A DNA stretch of 62,025 bases. It comes from JAAZAI01 sp050942875 (GTDB taxonomy: Bacteria > Verrucomicrobiota > Kiritimatiellia > RFP12 > UBA3636). A program made the position numbers and the translations under genes. Below, piece by piece: positions 27,133 to 36,424 of the stretch (position 1 is its first letter; every line of letters begins with the position of its first letter). The DNA is taken from the NCBI GenBank assembly GCA_050942875.1, contig JBMNOD010000011.1:1-62025 (forward strand), read 5' to 3'. A model generated the notes under the pieces. The model saw only the letters and a list, made by a program, of their open reading frames with translations. It had not been told where the DNA came from and searched no databases.

Positions 27133-30100
27133 TCACACACCCCCATGCCCGGCATCTTTTCTGGCGATCAAGAAAACCCGGTAGCCAAAGGGCTGGAGTT
27201 CAAACGCCAGGTCTGATTTTTCCTCCGTCAACGCATCGACGAGCGTCGTCACGCCATCGAAATCGGGGCCGCAAAGCCGTCCGCGGCCTGCGCCGCCCTT
27301 GTTGAGGACGAAGACAAAGCGACGCCCGGTCGTCTCCTGCCGCCGCACGACGACTTCGACGATCGGCCGCCCCTCGCCGGCGAGGAGGCGTTCCTCGCCG
27401 TCCTGTCGCGGCGTCTCGTTCTCCCACCAGGCCCGGCGCGGCATCGCCAAATCAGCCAGCAGTTTCGCAATGTACTGGTCGTAGGCGGCGGTGTTGTACG
27501 GCTTGGTGTTGTACTTGCCGACGAAATCCTTGACGACGCGGACGTCGCCCTTCCATCCCTCCGCGCCGGGATGCGCCTTCGGTTCGAGATTGACGTCCAA
27601 CGTGTTGAAATCGTTGAAGACGACGAGGCGCCCGCCTCGTTCCGCATAGCGCTTGAGCAGCGCTTCCGCCGCCTCGGAAAGCACCTTCTCGCCTGCCGCA
27701 ATCAGCACCGGAAAGCGCTTGGGATCGACTTCCGCGAGCGTCGCGTCGTCGAAGTACTCGATGCGCGAACCGGCGTACCGCAGCGCCCCGGCAATGGCCA
27801 TGCGGTCTTGCGAGAGCTGGCTGTCGTAGGGCTTGTCGAACGTCTCGAACATGATGTAGGCGGACGTGTCCGTCGAAAGGTAGAGCGCCACGTCGCCGCG
27901 AATGCGTTTGAGCGAGTGCCCGTCGTACTTCCGGTGGAACGCGGCGATTTCGTCCGTCGAGCGCGCGTTGGGCGCGTAGCCGGGGACTTCGGTGCCGTCG
28001 ACGTCGATGATGAACCACATGGGCGGCGCATCGTCGAGCAGCCACGATTTCGGCCCCGTCTTGAAAACCTCGCGTTTGTGGTCCGCATACGGACGCCACG
28101 CGAAGGTCATCGGCACGGACATCCCGTGGGCGATCATCGCCCAGTTCTGCAACGCCGCCATCTCGCCCGGATAGTTCGGCTGGAAGTAAATCTCGCGGCC
28201 CCAGATCGGACGCTCCCCGCGGGAAATCGACTCCGCCTGCTCCAGGATGTCGATCATCTCCTCGTTCGTGCCGAGCGTCCGCATGAATCCGCACACGTAC
28301 TGCTGGTCGAGCATGATCACGTCGTGCGTCCGCCATTGCGGCCAGATGATGTGCGTGAAATAGTTGGGCCACGGATAGTTGTTGCCGTAGAGCGTCTTCC
28401 GGTCCACGGTCTTCGCGGCGGCGATGAAGTCGGCGTAGACCTTCACCACGGAGGCGGCGCGCCAGCGGAACCAATCCATCGAGAACGCGGGCTTCTCCGC
28501 AAGCCGCGCCTGCGCCGCCGGCGTCATCTTGCCCAGCGAGGCCATCCAGTCGATCGCCGCGCCGCCGGTCTTCTCGATCGTTCCCTCCTTGATGCCCGAG
28601 ATCGGCTGCACGACCTCGTCCCACGTCGCGAACGCCGTCTTCCAAACGGCGTTCAGCCGCGCGAGGTCGCCGTCGTACCGCTGTTTCACCCACGTGCGGA
28701 AATCGAGGTCGCCCCAGGCGTCGGGGCAGAAATCGCCGCGATTCAGGAAAAAGCCTTCGTTGTCCAGCTTCGCGCCCGCGACGGACGGATCGTCCGCCAT
28801 GCGTTTGCCAAATGCGACCGCCCGTTCCCGCAGAACCTTGCGCCCGTTCGGCGAGTAGGCGTTGATCATCCCGGGCGCCGCAGGGTTCCACGACTCGGGG
28901 AGCGTCTTGTCCCCGGCGTTGTTGAGACCGGTTTCCTCGATGTTCGGCGCGCCGACGACCGCCGCCTTGAACGGATCCGCCTCGCCCAGGAGGACGGGGT
29001 TCACCGACTTGCCGCGCACGGCGTTCTCCATCGTGTTGCCGCCCCACCAGCCGAAGTTGCCAATCATGCCGTTCCCGACGCCGAAGAGATCCTTCGGCGC
29101 CGTCGCCGCGAACACGCAGAAGCGCAGGCCGTTGCGCTTCAGAAGCTGGCTGTGCCCGACGGCGCCCCATCCCGTGTTCGCCGGCTCGTAGACGCCCTTC
29201 TCGCTGAAATACGGCTCGAACGAAGCCAGGATCACGTAGCCGTCCGGCGCGAGCGCGCCGACGTCGACCGGAAACGCCTCCGTCGCGTCCGCCTCCCAAT
29301 CGACAAGACGCTTCGTGGCGATCGGCGTCGTGCCCGCCTTGTCCCACGAATCCAGGAAGACCTTGAGCTCGCCGGTCAGCCGCTTCCCCGACGTGTTCCG
29401 GACGAGGAGCTTCTTGACCGCGTCGCGCCCGAGCTTGTATTTCGGCAGGTCGGTCGCCGGCACGCCCTCCATCGCGAGCGAAAGATACTGCGACTGGCGT
29501 TCGGTGAAGCCGGTGGCCTCGCGACCGTATTCAAGCTGCACGTCGTCGAAGAGGCATGCGCCGTCCGTCACCGCGAGGCGCACGGCCAGCGCCGCTTTTT
29601 CGCGGCGTCGGGCCGCCTCCGGAATCTCGAGGGTCAGCGCGCCGCGTCCCCACGTCGAGGCGGCCGCCTCGCCGTCGAGCGCCTGCCCGGCCACGCGCGG
29701 CTCCTGCGAAAGCGGAGCCGCCCCCTCGTGGAGCGCGACCTCGGCGCGCAGCGCCGCCGCGCCGCCCAGCCCCTTCGCCGACCAGGAGAGCGTCACCGCG
29801 TCGGCCCCGCCTTCCGGCCAGTCGTCGAGATGCACGAGCCACGTGGTGACCGCCCCGGGCGCCTTCACGGCAAGCGAGCGCCGCCCCGAGCAGGCGTCCG
29901 GCGAGGACGCGTAGAGCGCGCCGTTCGTCGTCCCCTCGCCCCACCACTGGTCGAACCCCGTCTCGCACCAGCGCTGCTTCTGCGCCACGCCCCATTGGAA
30001 CGCGAGCTGGTCGCCCGGGTTGAGAATCGTCTTCATGCCGTTGTAGCGGTTGGCGAATTCAAACGATCCGTTCCGCAACAAATTGCGATCCTGTTCCACG

Positions 30101-30219
30101 CGCACAAACACCTCCGTCGGCTCCGACACGGCGGCCTGAAGCGTTGGCGCCAGACAAGCCGCGACCCCAAAAGCCGCCGCCGTGACGGCGAACGAACCGT
30201 TCATTGCCTTCTCGCTCAT
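27133..30219 (-). CDS. Secreted GH42-like beta-galactosidase-type glycosidase
   Basis: A 1028-residue exported enzyme. A signal peptide ends near LAPTLQA. A jelly-roll, carbohydrate-binding-like region follows, with NLLRNGSFEFANRYNG as its first strand. The clan GH-A-like catalytic region contains AGAKLDNEGFF near residue 488, where Asn-Glu fits the acid/base pair, and LYGNNYPWPNYF. A later segment (VLIAAGEKVLSEAAEALLKRY, GGRLVVFND) fits the GH42 trimerisation domain. Substrate is not certain. ATG 30219 is preferred over an in-frame GTG six bases upstream. It ends the SUMF1 operon, 24 bp after the preceding stop. Confidence 0.72.
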   Translation of the reverse strand: MSEKAMNGSFAVTAAAFGVAACLAPTLQAAVSEPTEVFVRVEQDRNLLRNGSFEFANRYNGMKTILNPGDQLAFQWGVAQKQRWCETGFDQWWGEGTTNGALYASSPDACSGRRSLAVKAPGAVTTWLVHLDDWPEGGADAVTLSWSAKGLGGAAALRAEVALHEGAAPLSQEPRVAGQALDGEAAASTWGRGALTLEIPEAARRREKAALAVRLAVTDGACLFDDVQLEYGREATGFTERQSQYLSLAMEGVPATDLPKYKLGRDAVKKLLVRNTSGKRLTGELKVFLDSWDKAGTTPIATKRLVDWEADATEAFPVDVGALAPDGYVILASFEPYFSEKGVYEPANTGWGAVGHSQLLKRNGLRFCVFAATAPKDLFGVGNGMIGNFGWWGGNTMENAVRGKSVNPVLLGEADPFKAAVVGAPNIEETGLNNAGDKTLPESWNPAAPGMINAYSPNGRKVLRERAVAFGKRMADDPSVAGAKLDNEGFFLNRGDFCPDAWGDLDFRTWVKQRYDGDLARLNAVWKTAFATWDEVVQPISGIKEGTIEKTGGAAIDWMASLGKMTPAAQARLAEKPAFSMDWFRWRAASVVKVYADFIAAAKTVDRKTLYGNNYPWPNYFTHIIWPQWRTHDVIMLDQQYVCGFMRTLGTNEEMIDILEQAESISRGERPIWGREIYFQPNYPGEMAALQNWAMIAHGMSVPMTFAWRPYADHKREVFKTGPKSWLLDDAPPMWFIIDVDGTEVPGYAPNARSTDEIAAFHRKYDGHSLKRIRGDVALYLSTDTSAYIMFETFDKPYDSQLSQDRMAIAGALRYAGSRIEYFDDATLAEVDPKRFPVLIAAGEKVLSEAAEALLKRYAERGGRLVVFNDFNTLDVNLEPKAHPGAEGWKGDVRVVKDFVGKYNTKPYNTAAYDQYIAKLLADLAMPRRAWWENETPRQDGEERLLAGEGRPIVEVVVRRQETTGRRFVFVLNKGGAGRGRLCGPDFDGVTTLVDALTEEKSDLAFELQPFGYRVFLIARKDAGHGGV

Positions 30220-30243
30220 TTTCACGCTTTTGCGATCCCGTCC

Positions 30244-31611
30244 TCAGTCGGCTTCGCACATCACGCGACAGCCGAAAACGCCCGGGCACCCGGCTTGATT
30301 GATCGTCTGGGTGGGGACGACGCCGAATCGGGCGGACGGCCGGGCGTGTTTCAAGCTCAACAGGTTGAATTCGCAACCCTTGACCGGATAAGCCTCGGAG
30401 CCGACGTTGTTGCCGTCCGTGCGCGGATCGACAAACGGCTCGGTCTCGCCGCGATTCGTGTAATAGGCGAGCAAGTCCGTCTGGACCTGGTCGCGCATGA
30501 ATTCCCTGACGTTGCCGAAGAGGTTGTAGAGCCCGTTCGGATTCGGGCGCCCCCGGCCGGCGACAAACGGGAAATGCGGGCTGTTCCGGTCCGTCGAGCC
30601 GGAGCCGGCGGAATACCCTTCCAGCTCGTTGAAGCTGCCGATCGTCACCTCCTTGCCGTTCGGGAAGTTCGGCCCGTCGTAGCCGGCCTTGGCCGCGAAC
30701 TCCCATTCCGCCTCGTAGGGGAAGCGGATCGTCTTGCCGAACAGGGCGGACGCCATCGTGCAGAAGCCGCCCTCGCCGTACATCGTCTTGGCCATCGTCC
30801 CGTCGAACCCGGTTTCGAAGGCGCGTTCGGCATGCTGGTTCGCATTGGTGAAGAACCCGGGATCGTAGCCCGTGACAAGCTCCTGCTGGCCTTTCGTCAA
30901 CTCGAACACGCCCAGGTAGAAATCCTTCGTGAAGGTCGCCTGGAAGCGCGTCTCGAGGTAGGTGCCGCTCCGAACCGCGTTCGTGTCGGCAGGATGCGGC
31001 CCCATGTGGAATGTCTTGCCTGCGGCGTAGATGCGTTTCATCGCGAGTTTCGTCGTCTTGTATTCGATCTGGTTCACACCCGTCCAGACGAACGTCTCGC
31101 TCGGGTCGAGGAAGGACTGGAAGCCCGGGCCGATCGTCGAGTAGTTCGTCGTGAACGCGCCGTATTTCGCCGGGTCGTTGTAGAAGTCGCGCCGCCTGAG
31201 GTCCGCGAACGTGCCGTTCTCGAGGTCGAAGACGCGGTATTCGATGCGGTTGATGTTGGGTTCGGACGCCGCGCCCGGCTCCACGCGCACCGTGAACGTC
31301 ACCTTCGCCTCGTCCGAGCCGAACAGAAGCTGCGGATCGAACGAGAAGCCGTTGATCCCCGCCGTGATTCCGTAGAGATCGCCCTCCGTCTTCGCCGCAA
31401 GCACCTGCGCCGTGCCGTACGTGGTTTCGCCCGCCGTCACGGTCACCGTCATGTCGTGCATGGCGGTCGTTCCCGAAAGCTCGTACTCGACCTTGACGGT
31501 TCGATCCCATGGCCACATCTGGCGCACGAGCACACGATCCACCGCCGGTTCCGCGAACGCGGCCGCGGCGCCGAGCACGGCCCATGCAAAAACTGTCTTC
31601 TTCATGTTCAT
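30244..31611 (-). CDS. Secreted SUMF1/FGE-fold protein A
   Basis: A 455-residue exported protein with a signal peptide ending AAAFAE. The mature N-terminus VDRVLVRQMWPWDRTVKV starts a beta-rich domain of about 180 residues shared with paralogue B. A formylglycine-generating-enzyme-like (C-type lectin fold) domain follows, with PYEAEWEFAAKAGYDGP and LFGNVREFM. The family's usual RGGS segment is replaced by VKGCEFNLL, while the C-terminus keeps Cys in GCRVMC. It is probably a binding or structural protein rather than a true sulfatase activator, though catalysis cannot be excluded. The start is placed after GGAAAG. Confidence 0.78.
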   Translation of the reverse strand: MNMKKTVFAWAVLGAAAAFAEPAVDRVLVRQMWPWDRTVKVEYELSGTTAMHDMTVTVTAGETTYGTAQVLAAKTEGDLYGITAGINGFSFDPQLLFGSDEAKVTFTVRVEPGAASEPNINRIEYRVFDLENGTFADLRRRDFYNDPAKYGAFTTNYSTIGPGFQSFLDPSETFVWTGVNQIEYKTTKLAMKRIYAAGKTFHMGPHPADTNAVRSGTYLETRFQATFTKDFYLGVFELTKGQQELVTGYDPGFFTNANQHAERAFETGFDGTMAKTMYGEGGFCTMASALFGKTIRFPYEAEWEFAAKAGYDGPNFPNGKEVTIGSFNELEGYSAGSGSTDRNSPHFPFVAGRGRPNPNGLYNLFGNVREFMRDQVQTDLLAYYTNRGETEPFVDPRTDGNNVGSEAYPVKGCEFNLLSLKHARPSARFGVVPTQTINQAGCPGVFGCRVMCEAD

Positions 31612-31633
31612 TTCATCTTTCCTTTCCCGGATC

Positions 31634-32968
31634 TCACTCCGCATCCAGTATCACGCGCCAGCCGATAAGCGGTTGGTCCCAGATGTATCCGTTCCCGTCC
31701 GTATGGGCGAAACGCTGGGCGTACCGCCACCAGAGCCTGTTGTAGTTGCCGCCGCGAAACACGCCGTAGTTGCCGCCGTACATGCCGGCCGCCGACTGCA
31801 CGTTCGGATCGACGATCGGCTCGGGCGTTCCGCTGTAGTAGCTCGCGAGGTCGTTTCGCGGCTCCTCGCTGCACCACTCGCTGATGTTCCCGAGCATGTT
31901 GAAGAGGCCGAAGGCGTTCGGACGCCCGACGCCGACCGTGTAGGTGACAAACGCGGCGTTGCGATCCGGATTGCCCCGGGCGGAGCCGTAGCCTTCCAGC
32001 TCGGTGAGCGTCGCGGACGAATACGCCTTGCCGTTCGGGAGCCCCGGGCCGTCGTAGCCCGCCTTCGCGGCGTATTCCCACTGCGCCTCGGTCGGGATCT
32101 TGAAGCCGTGGTCGTGCGCCGCGTTCACGGCCGCGACGAACTGCTGGTGCGACTTGCTCACGTACTCGACCGGCCGCTTCGCCCGGTACGCGGCGTTGGT
32201 GAAGAAGGAGGGCCATTCGCCTGTCAGGTGGAAGTACTGCTGCTGCGTCATCTCGAAGACGCTCATGTAGTAGTTTTTCGTCAGCTTCACCTGCATGCGC
32301 GTTTCGCCCATGATTGGATGGCTCCAATGGCCGGCGGGCTTCGCCGCCGTGTCGTCCACGCTCGGCCCGAAAGGCCACACCTTGTCCTTCGCCGGGATGA
32401 GCTTCAGGACGAGCTTGTCCGTCTTGTAGACGTCGTTCGAGTTGACGCCCGTCCAGACGAAGACGTCCTCCGGCGGGAGGAAGGACTGGAAGCCCGGGCC
32501 GACCGTCGTGTAGTCGCGCGTGCAGGCGCCGTAGGTTTGGGGATGTTCGTAGATGTCGCGGCGCCGCACGTCCGCGACCTCGTGCGTCAGCAGATCGATG
32601 ATCTTGTACTCCACGCGGTCGACCAGCGGATCGCCCTCGCCGAGCACGTCCATCTCCACCTGGAACGCGCCCAGGCTTGAGGCCCCCGTGTCGGGAAGCG
32701 CGGCCGGATCGATGACGACCGTGTTCGCGCCGTTCTTCGACGCGAAGAGCGAACCCGACCGGAACGACGTCAACGCCCCGAGATTCTCCGTGCCATTGAA
32801 TGCGACAAGAGACACGTCGACGCCGTTTTCGGTGGCGCCTGAAACCACGTAGTCGACGACGATTCCGTTCGACCAAGGCCAGTCCTGGCGCACCGAGACC
32901 GAGTCGATCGTGGGAACAGCCAGTGCGGCGGCGGCAAGCAAGGGAAAGAAGGCAAGAAGTTTTTTCAT
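31634..32968 (-). CDS. Secreted SUMF1/FGE-fold protein B
   Basis: A 444-residue paralogue of A with signal peptide MKKLLAFFPLLAAAALA. The mature start IDSVSVRQDWPWSNGIVV and the mid-block IGPGFQSFL-type segment (here VGPGFQSFLPPEDVFVW) are shared. The FGE-like domain has PTEAQWEYAAKAGYDGP, LGNISEWC, FRGGNYNRLWWRYAQRF and ends GWRVILDAE. The terminal region lacks the cysteine that formylglycine-generating enzymes use, so it is likely non-catalytic. AAGGA precedes the ATG; 22 bp separate its stop from gene A. Confidence 0.78.
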   Translation of the reverse strand: MKKLLAFFPLLAAAALAVPTIDSVSVRQDWPWSNGIVVDYVVSGATENGVDVSLVAFNGTENLGALTSFRSGSLFASKNGANTVVIDPAALPDTGASSLGAFQVEMDVLGEGDPLVDRVEYKIIDLLTHEVADVRRRDIYEHPQTYGACTRDYTTVGPGFQSFLPPEDVFVWTGVNSNDVYKTDKLVLKLIPAKDKVWPFGPSVDDTAAKPAGHWSHPIMGETRMQVKLTKNYYMSVFEMTQQQYFHLTGEWPSFFTNAAYRAKRPVEYVSKSHQQFVAAVNAAHDHGFKIPTEAQWEYAAKAGYDGPGLPNGKAYSSATLTELEGYGSARGNPDRNAAFVTYTVGVGRPNAFGLFNMLGNISEWCSEEPRNDLASYYSGTPEPIVDPNVQSAAGMYGGNYGVFRGGNYNRLWWRYAQRFAHTDGNGYIWDQPLIGWRVILDAE

Positions 32969-32984
32969 GTCGGAATCCTTTCGA

Positions 32985-33635
32985 TCAGCGAATGATGATG
33001 AGCAGGCAGTCAATGGCAAGCAAATCCGCCGTGTAGACGTGCGGCGGCGCGGTCAGGACGAGCTCGCCGGAACGTCCGCCCCGGAAGGCATGCCACCCCG
33101 CATCGCCGTCGAGCCCGGTCTCGACAGGCTCGCCATCCAGCGTCAGGGAGGTGGTCCCGCAAGGGATGGGAACGACGAGCGGCGAACGGATGCGCAACCA
33201 GGCGTTCGCCGTTTCCTTGATCGCGTCGGTCGACGCCTCCTGGCCGCCTTTCGTGGCGACCGCGCCGAGGGTCGTCCGTTTCACGACGCCGTTGTCGAAG
33301 GCAAGCGCGAGCGCGTAGACCCGCTCGTCCTCGACCGACGTCGGCTCGGGCAACGTCAATTCAAGAGAGCCGTTCGTCAACCCATCGTACGTCCGGGAGT
33401 ACCCTTCGGCCGCCACCTGCAGCGTTGCATTCGTCGCGCCCGCGGGCGTCGCCCATCGCAGCGGAAACGCACCCGAAGGCGCCGTGCGCCAAAGCATGTG
33501 CCGCCCGGGTTCCCGCGTCACGACAATGGGCTGTGAAAGGACTCCCGCCTGGAGCGGCAGGGTTGCGCACAGCACCCCAAGCAAGGCTGCGCACGTCTTG
33601 TGAAGGTTTCTCGACGAAATGAATCCCGTTTGCAT
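32985..33635 (-). CDS. Secreted beta-rich protein of unknown function
   Basis: A 216-residue protein, not recognised. A signal peptide ends near LPLQAG. The body consists of short alternating strands (VVTREPGRHMLWRT, FPLRWATPAGATNATLQV, GSLELTLPEP) as in small beta-sandwich domains, and it ends in the unusual hydrophobic run LLAIDCLLIIIR. AAAGGAACAG precedes the ATG at 33635. It is the first gene of the SUMF1 cassette, 16 bp before gene B, and could be an accessory or attachment subunit. Confidence 0.6.
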   Translation of the reverse strand: MQTGFISSRNLHKTCAALLGVLCATLPLQAGVLSQPIVVTREPGRHMLWRTAPSGAFPLRWATPAGATNATLQVAAEGYSRTYDGLTNGSLELTLPEPTSVEDERVYALALAFDNGVVKRTTLGAVATKGGQEASTDAIKETANAWLRIRSPLVVPIPCGTTSLTLDGEPVETGLDGDAGWHAFRGGRSGELVLTAPPHVYTADLLAIDCLLIIIR

Positions 33636-33718
33636 GGAGTCTGTTCCTTTCTCGTTTCGTTCCGTTTGCAGCGCCTTGATGAAAACGAAGTTGGATACAC
33701 CATAGGCCAGCGACAGGC

Positions 33719-33724
33719 ATTGTA
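33719..33724 (-). promoter_or_regulatory. Possible -10 box of the SUMF1 cassette
   Basis: On the minus strand TACAAT (33724-33719) has only a poor -35 candidate (TTTAAA, 16-bp spacer). It would give a 5' UTR of about 75-80 nt. Confidence 0.35.
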
Positions 33725-33774
33725 CCATGACCAGGGATCTTTTAAAGTGAAAAAAATCGGTTGTTCGAAAAACA

Positions 33775-34091
33775 GGGTGTGTGTCAGAATCGCGACATGG
33801 TTCCTTGAGTTTCCATGGGACATGGAGGCATCCTTGGTGCCGAATTCAAACCAATCCCCCTCTGCGCCTGTTTTAGATCAAAAACCTCCACCTGCGCCGC
33901 GTCGCCTGCGTCTTTGTTTTTCGTGGCCATTCCCCGCTCGGCGAAGCCGCCGCGGCCGCGCCCCAATTCCAAGCTTCCTCCATGGCCACAAAAAGGCACA
34001 AAAAGGCGCAAAAATTTCCCGTATTCCCTTTCAATACGCATGGCATAGGCAATGCCGGATTTGCCTGTCACTTTTTTGACACACGCCCCCC
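33775..34091 (-). mobile_element. GTGTGTCAG-ended repeat, copy 4 (inverted)
   Basis: A 317-bp copy in opposite orientation to copies 1-3. Its outer ends are GGGTGTGTGTCAGAAT (33775-33790) and TTTTTTGACACACGCCCCCC (34072-34091). The interior matches copy 3 almost throughout, including the GCCTGTTTTAGATC segment and the two GCGCC/GGCAC AAAAAGG repeats. No matching flanking duplication is obvious. It lies between divergently transcribed genes, between the promoter region of the SUMF1 cassette and that of the gene at 34149. Confidence 0.75.
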
Positions 34092-34111
34092 GCCGGAACG
34101 ACGAGTCCAGC

Positions 34112-34141
34112 TTGCGCAAGGCATGGGCTTTTTAGTAGAAT
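34112..34141 (+). promoter_or_regulatory. Promoter predicting a leaderless mRNA for the zinc-knuckle gene
   Basis: -35 TTGCGC (34112-34117) and -10 TAGAAT (34136-34141) are 18 bp apart. The ATG is at 34149, only 7 nt beyond the -10 box, leaving no room for a ribosome-binding site. Confidence 0.5.
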
Positions 34142-34148
34142 CGGGCGC

Positions 34149-34727
34149 ATGACCGAATGGAATTTGCGATCCCGCTCCCACACCTGCCACCAATGCTCCG
34201 CCGCCTTCGTCGATGGCGAACGCTGCTTTACCGGCGTCGCCCCGTTCGAGGCGGAGGTCGTCCAGACGATTTTCGCCGAGAAGATCGCCGCCCAGGAGGC
34301 CGAGGGCAAGCCCGCGAAGGCCCCGGACTACGTCCGGATCGACTTCTGCCCCGCCTGCTGGGATGCCCGGCGCCCCGCCGACTGGATCAGCCTGTGGAAC
34401 AGTCTCTACACCGCCCCGGAGCCCCCCGCCCCGGAGCCCTTGCCGCGCGAAACCGCCGAGTCGCTCCTGCGAAAGCTGCTCGAAGGCGACGACCTCGTCG
34501 AAAACACGTCCGTGATCTTCGTCCTCGCCGTCATTCTCGAACGCAAGAAGATCCTCGTCGAGCGCGGCGTCCGCCGTGAAGACGATGGTTCCATCATCCG
34601 CGTGTACGAACACCGGAAGTCCGGCGAAGTCATGCTCATCGCCGATCCGCAGCTCCAGCCCGACCAAATCCCCTCCGTCCAGCAGCGAATCGACATCTTG
34701 CTGGCCCCGCCGGAGCCCTCCCCATGA
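34149..34727 (+). CDS. Putative zinc-knuckle protein of unknown function
   Basis: A 192-residue cytoplasmic protein, not assigned to a named family. Two cysteine pairs, CHQC (13-16) and CPAC (about 67-70), could bind one zinc ion. The middle is Pro-rich (APEPPAPEPLPRE), followed by a helical region LLRKLLEGDDLVENTSVIFVLAVILERKKIL and a short beta stretch. Its stop overlaps the start of the amidohydrolase gene as ATGA, so the two are co-translated, but no functional link is evident. Confidence 0.65.
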   Translation: MTEWNLRSRSHTCHQCSAAFVDGERCFTGVAPFEAEVVQTIFAEKIAAQEAEGKPAKAPDYVRIDFCPACWDARRPADWISLWNSLYTAPEPPAPEPLPRETAESLLRKLLEGDDLVENTSVIFVLAVILERKKILVERGVRREDDGSIIRVYEHRKSGEVMLIADPQLQPDQIPSVQQRIDILLAPPEPSP

Positions 34728-36259
34728 TCGACCTGCCCGCCGACTTCGACGTCCTGCTCGCCCACGGCGAGCTCGTCGATGGCTCGGGCGCCGCGCCGCG
34801 CCGCGCCGACATCGGCGTGCGCGGCGACGCCGTCGCCGCCGTCGGCGACCTCGCGGGCGCGTCCGCCCGGCGCGTCCTCGACTGCGCCGGTCTCTGCGTC
34901 TCGCCCGGCTTCATCGACGCCCATTCGCATTCAGACACGTATGCGATCATCCGCCCCGACGCGCCGAGCAAAATCCGCCAGGGCGTGACGACGGAGATCG
35001 TCGGCCAATGCGGCGCGTCCGCCGCGCCGCTTCTCGGCGGCGCCGTGCTCCCCTCGGACTGGGCCGCGCACCCCTGCCCGCGCCCTTGGCGCACGATGCG
35101 CGAGTATCGCGAAGCCCTCGCCGAGCGCGACCCGCTCGTCCACGTCGTCTGCCTCACCGGCCACCGCAACCTGCGCATGGCCGTCATGGGCCGCGACGCG
35201 CGCCCCGCCACCGCCGACGAGACGGCGCACATGACGCGCCTCCTCGCCGATTCGCTCGCCGAAGGATCGGCCGGCCTTTCGACGGGGCTGATCTACCAGC
35301 CCGCGCGCCACGCCCTGCCGGAGGAAGTCCACGCGCTCGTCGCCGAATGCGCGCGGCAGGGTGGACGCCATGCCACCCATTTGCGCAACGAAGGCGACCG
35401 GCTGCTGGAAGCGCTCGACGAAGCGCTCGACACCGCCCGCGCCACCGGCGTGGCGCTGCAAATCTCGCATTTCAAGACGGCCGGACGCCGCAATTGGCAC
35501 AAGCTCGACGACGCCATCGCGCGCGTCGAGCGGGCGCGCGCCGAAGGCGTCCGCGTCCATGCCGACCGCTACCCCTACACGGCATCGGGCACCGACCTCG
35601 ACGTCACCCTTCCCGAATGGGCCACGCGCGGCTCCCGCGCCGACATCCTCCAACGCCTTGCCGACCCCGCCACGCGGCGGCGCATCGCCGACGAGATGAC
35701 GGAGGCGCGGGACCCCGACTACTGGGCCGGGGTCGTGGTCGGCGGCACCTGGTGCGCCGCCAACGCGCCGCTGCGCGGACGCGGCATCGCGGCCATCGCC
35801 GACGCCTGGGGCTGCGCGCCGGCGGAGACCGTGCTGCGCATCGTCGAGGCCGACGAGATGCGCACCGGCGCGTTCTTCTTCGGCCTGTCCGAGACGAACC
35901 TCCGCCGCATCTATTCGCTGCCGTGGGTCATGGTCGGCTCCGACGCCTCGATCCGCGCGCCGGACGGAGAACTGTCGGACGACCATCCGCATCCGCGCGC
36001 CTATGGCTCCTTCCCGCGCTTTCTCGCGCTCTGCCGCGACGCGGGCCTCATGCCGCTCGGGGAGGCGGTGCGGCGCCTCACCTCGCTGCCGGCACGGGCA
36101 TTCGGCCTCAAGAGGCGCGGACTCGTGCGCAAAGGCGCCGTTGCCGATCTCTGCGTCTTCGATCCAGCCACCGTGAAGGACGCCGCCACCTATGCCGACC
36201 CCCACCAGCTCCCGATCGGCATCCACCACGTCCTCGCCGCCGGCCGGCTGGCGTTTTGA
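34724..36259 (+). CDS. D-aminoacylase / N-acyl-D-amino-acid deacylase-type amidohydrolase
   Basis: A 511-residue metal-dependent amidohydrolase. Features are ADIGVRGDAVAAVGDL near the N-terminus, the metal motif GFIDAHSHSD (about 63-72), the GVTTEIVGQCG strand with a conserved Cys, HLRNEGDRLLEAL and ALQISHFKTAG with further His ligands, YPYTASGTDL, MVGSDAS and a C-terminal beta-sandwich (KGAVADLCVFDP). The family releases D-amino acids from N-acyl forms, and dihydroorotase-like relatives exist. It starts inside the ATGA shared with the zinc-knuckle gene. Confidence 0.85.
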   Translation: MIDLPADFDVLLAHGELVDGSGAAPRRADIGVRGDAVAAVGDLAGASARRVLDCAGLCVSPGFIDAHSHSDTYAIIRPDAPSKIRQGVTTEIVGQCGASAAPLLGGAVLPSDWAAHPCPRPWRTMREYREALAERDPLVHVVCLTGHRNLRMAVMGRDARPATADETAHMTRLLADSLAEGSAGLSTGLIYQPARHALPEEVHALVAECARQGGRHATHLRNEGDRLLEALDEALDTARATGVALQISHFKTAGRRNWHKLDDAIARVERARAEGVRVHADRYPYTASGTDLDVTLPEWATRGSRADILQRLADPATRRRIADEMTEARDPDYWAGVVVGGTWCAANAPLRGRGIAAIADAWGCAPAETVLRIVEADEMRTGAFFFGLSETNLRRIYSLPWVMVGSDASIRAPDGELSDDHPHPRAYGSFPRFLALCRDAGLMPLGEAVRRLTSLPARAFGLKRRGLVRKGAVADLCVFDPATVKDAATYADPHQLPIGIHHVLAAGRLAF

Positions 36260-36281
36260 GCTTTGAGACGCCGGCGACTTT

Positions 36282-36310
36282 TGTGTTGTTTGATCGCCTT
36301 GGCTTTGCTA
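36282..36310 (+). promoter_or_regulatory. Candidate promoter of the pseudopilin operon
   Basis: -35 TTGTTT (36282-36287) and -10 TAGTAT (36305-36310) with a 17-bp spacer, giving a 5' UTR of about 107 nt before gspF. Confidence 0.45.
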
Positions 36311-36424
36311 GTATCTACGGAAGAAAGCGGTGGTTTTTTCTGGAATGGAAACTGCTTCCGCTAAGCTGAGCACGATGGTTCCGGGCAATCCGGGCCGGAG
36401 ACGTCAACATCGGAGAGGCACAAC

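Noticed and set aside
27571..31668. 1365-codon open frame on plus
   Set aside because: It runs antisense across the GH42-like gene, the first SUMF1 gene and their gap; composition is Arg/Val/Glu-rich shadow sequence.
30244..32968. Formylglycine-generating enzymes activating sulfatases
   Set aside because: Key active-site elements are missing in one or both proteins and no sulfatase gene is present in the window.
33784..34119. 111-codon frame inside repeat copy 4
   Set aside because: The frame is not kept in the other copies of the repeat, so it is not a gene of the element.
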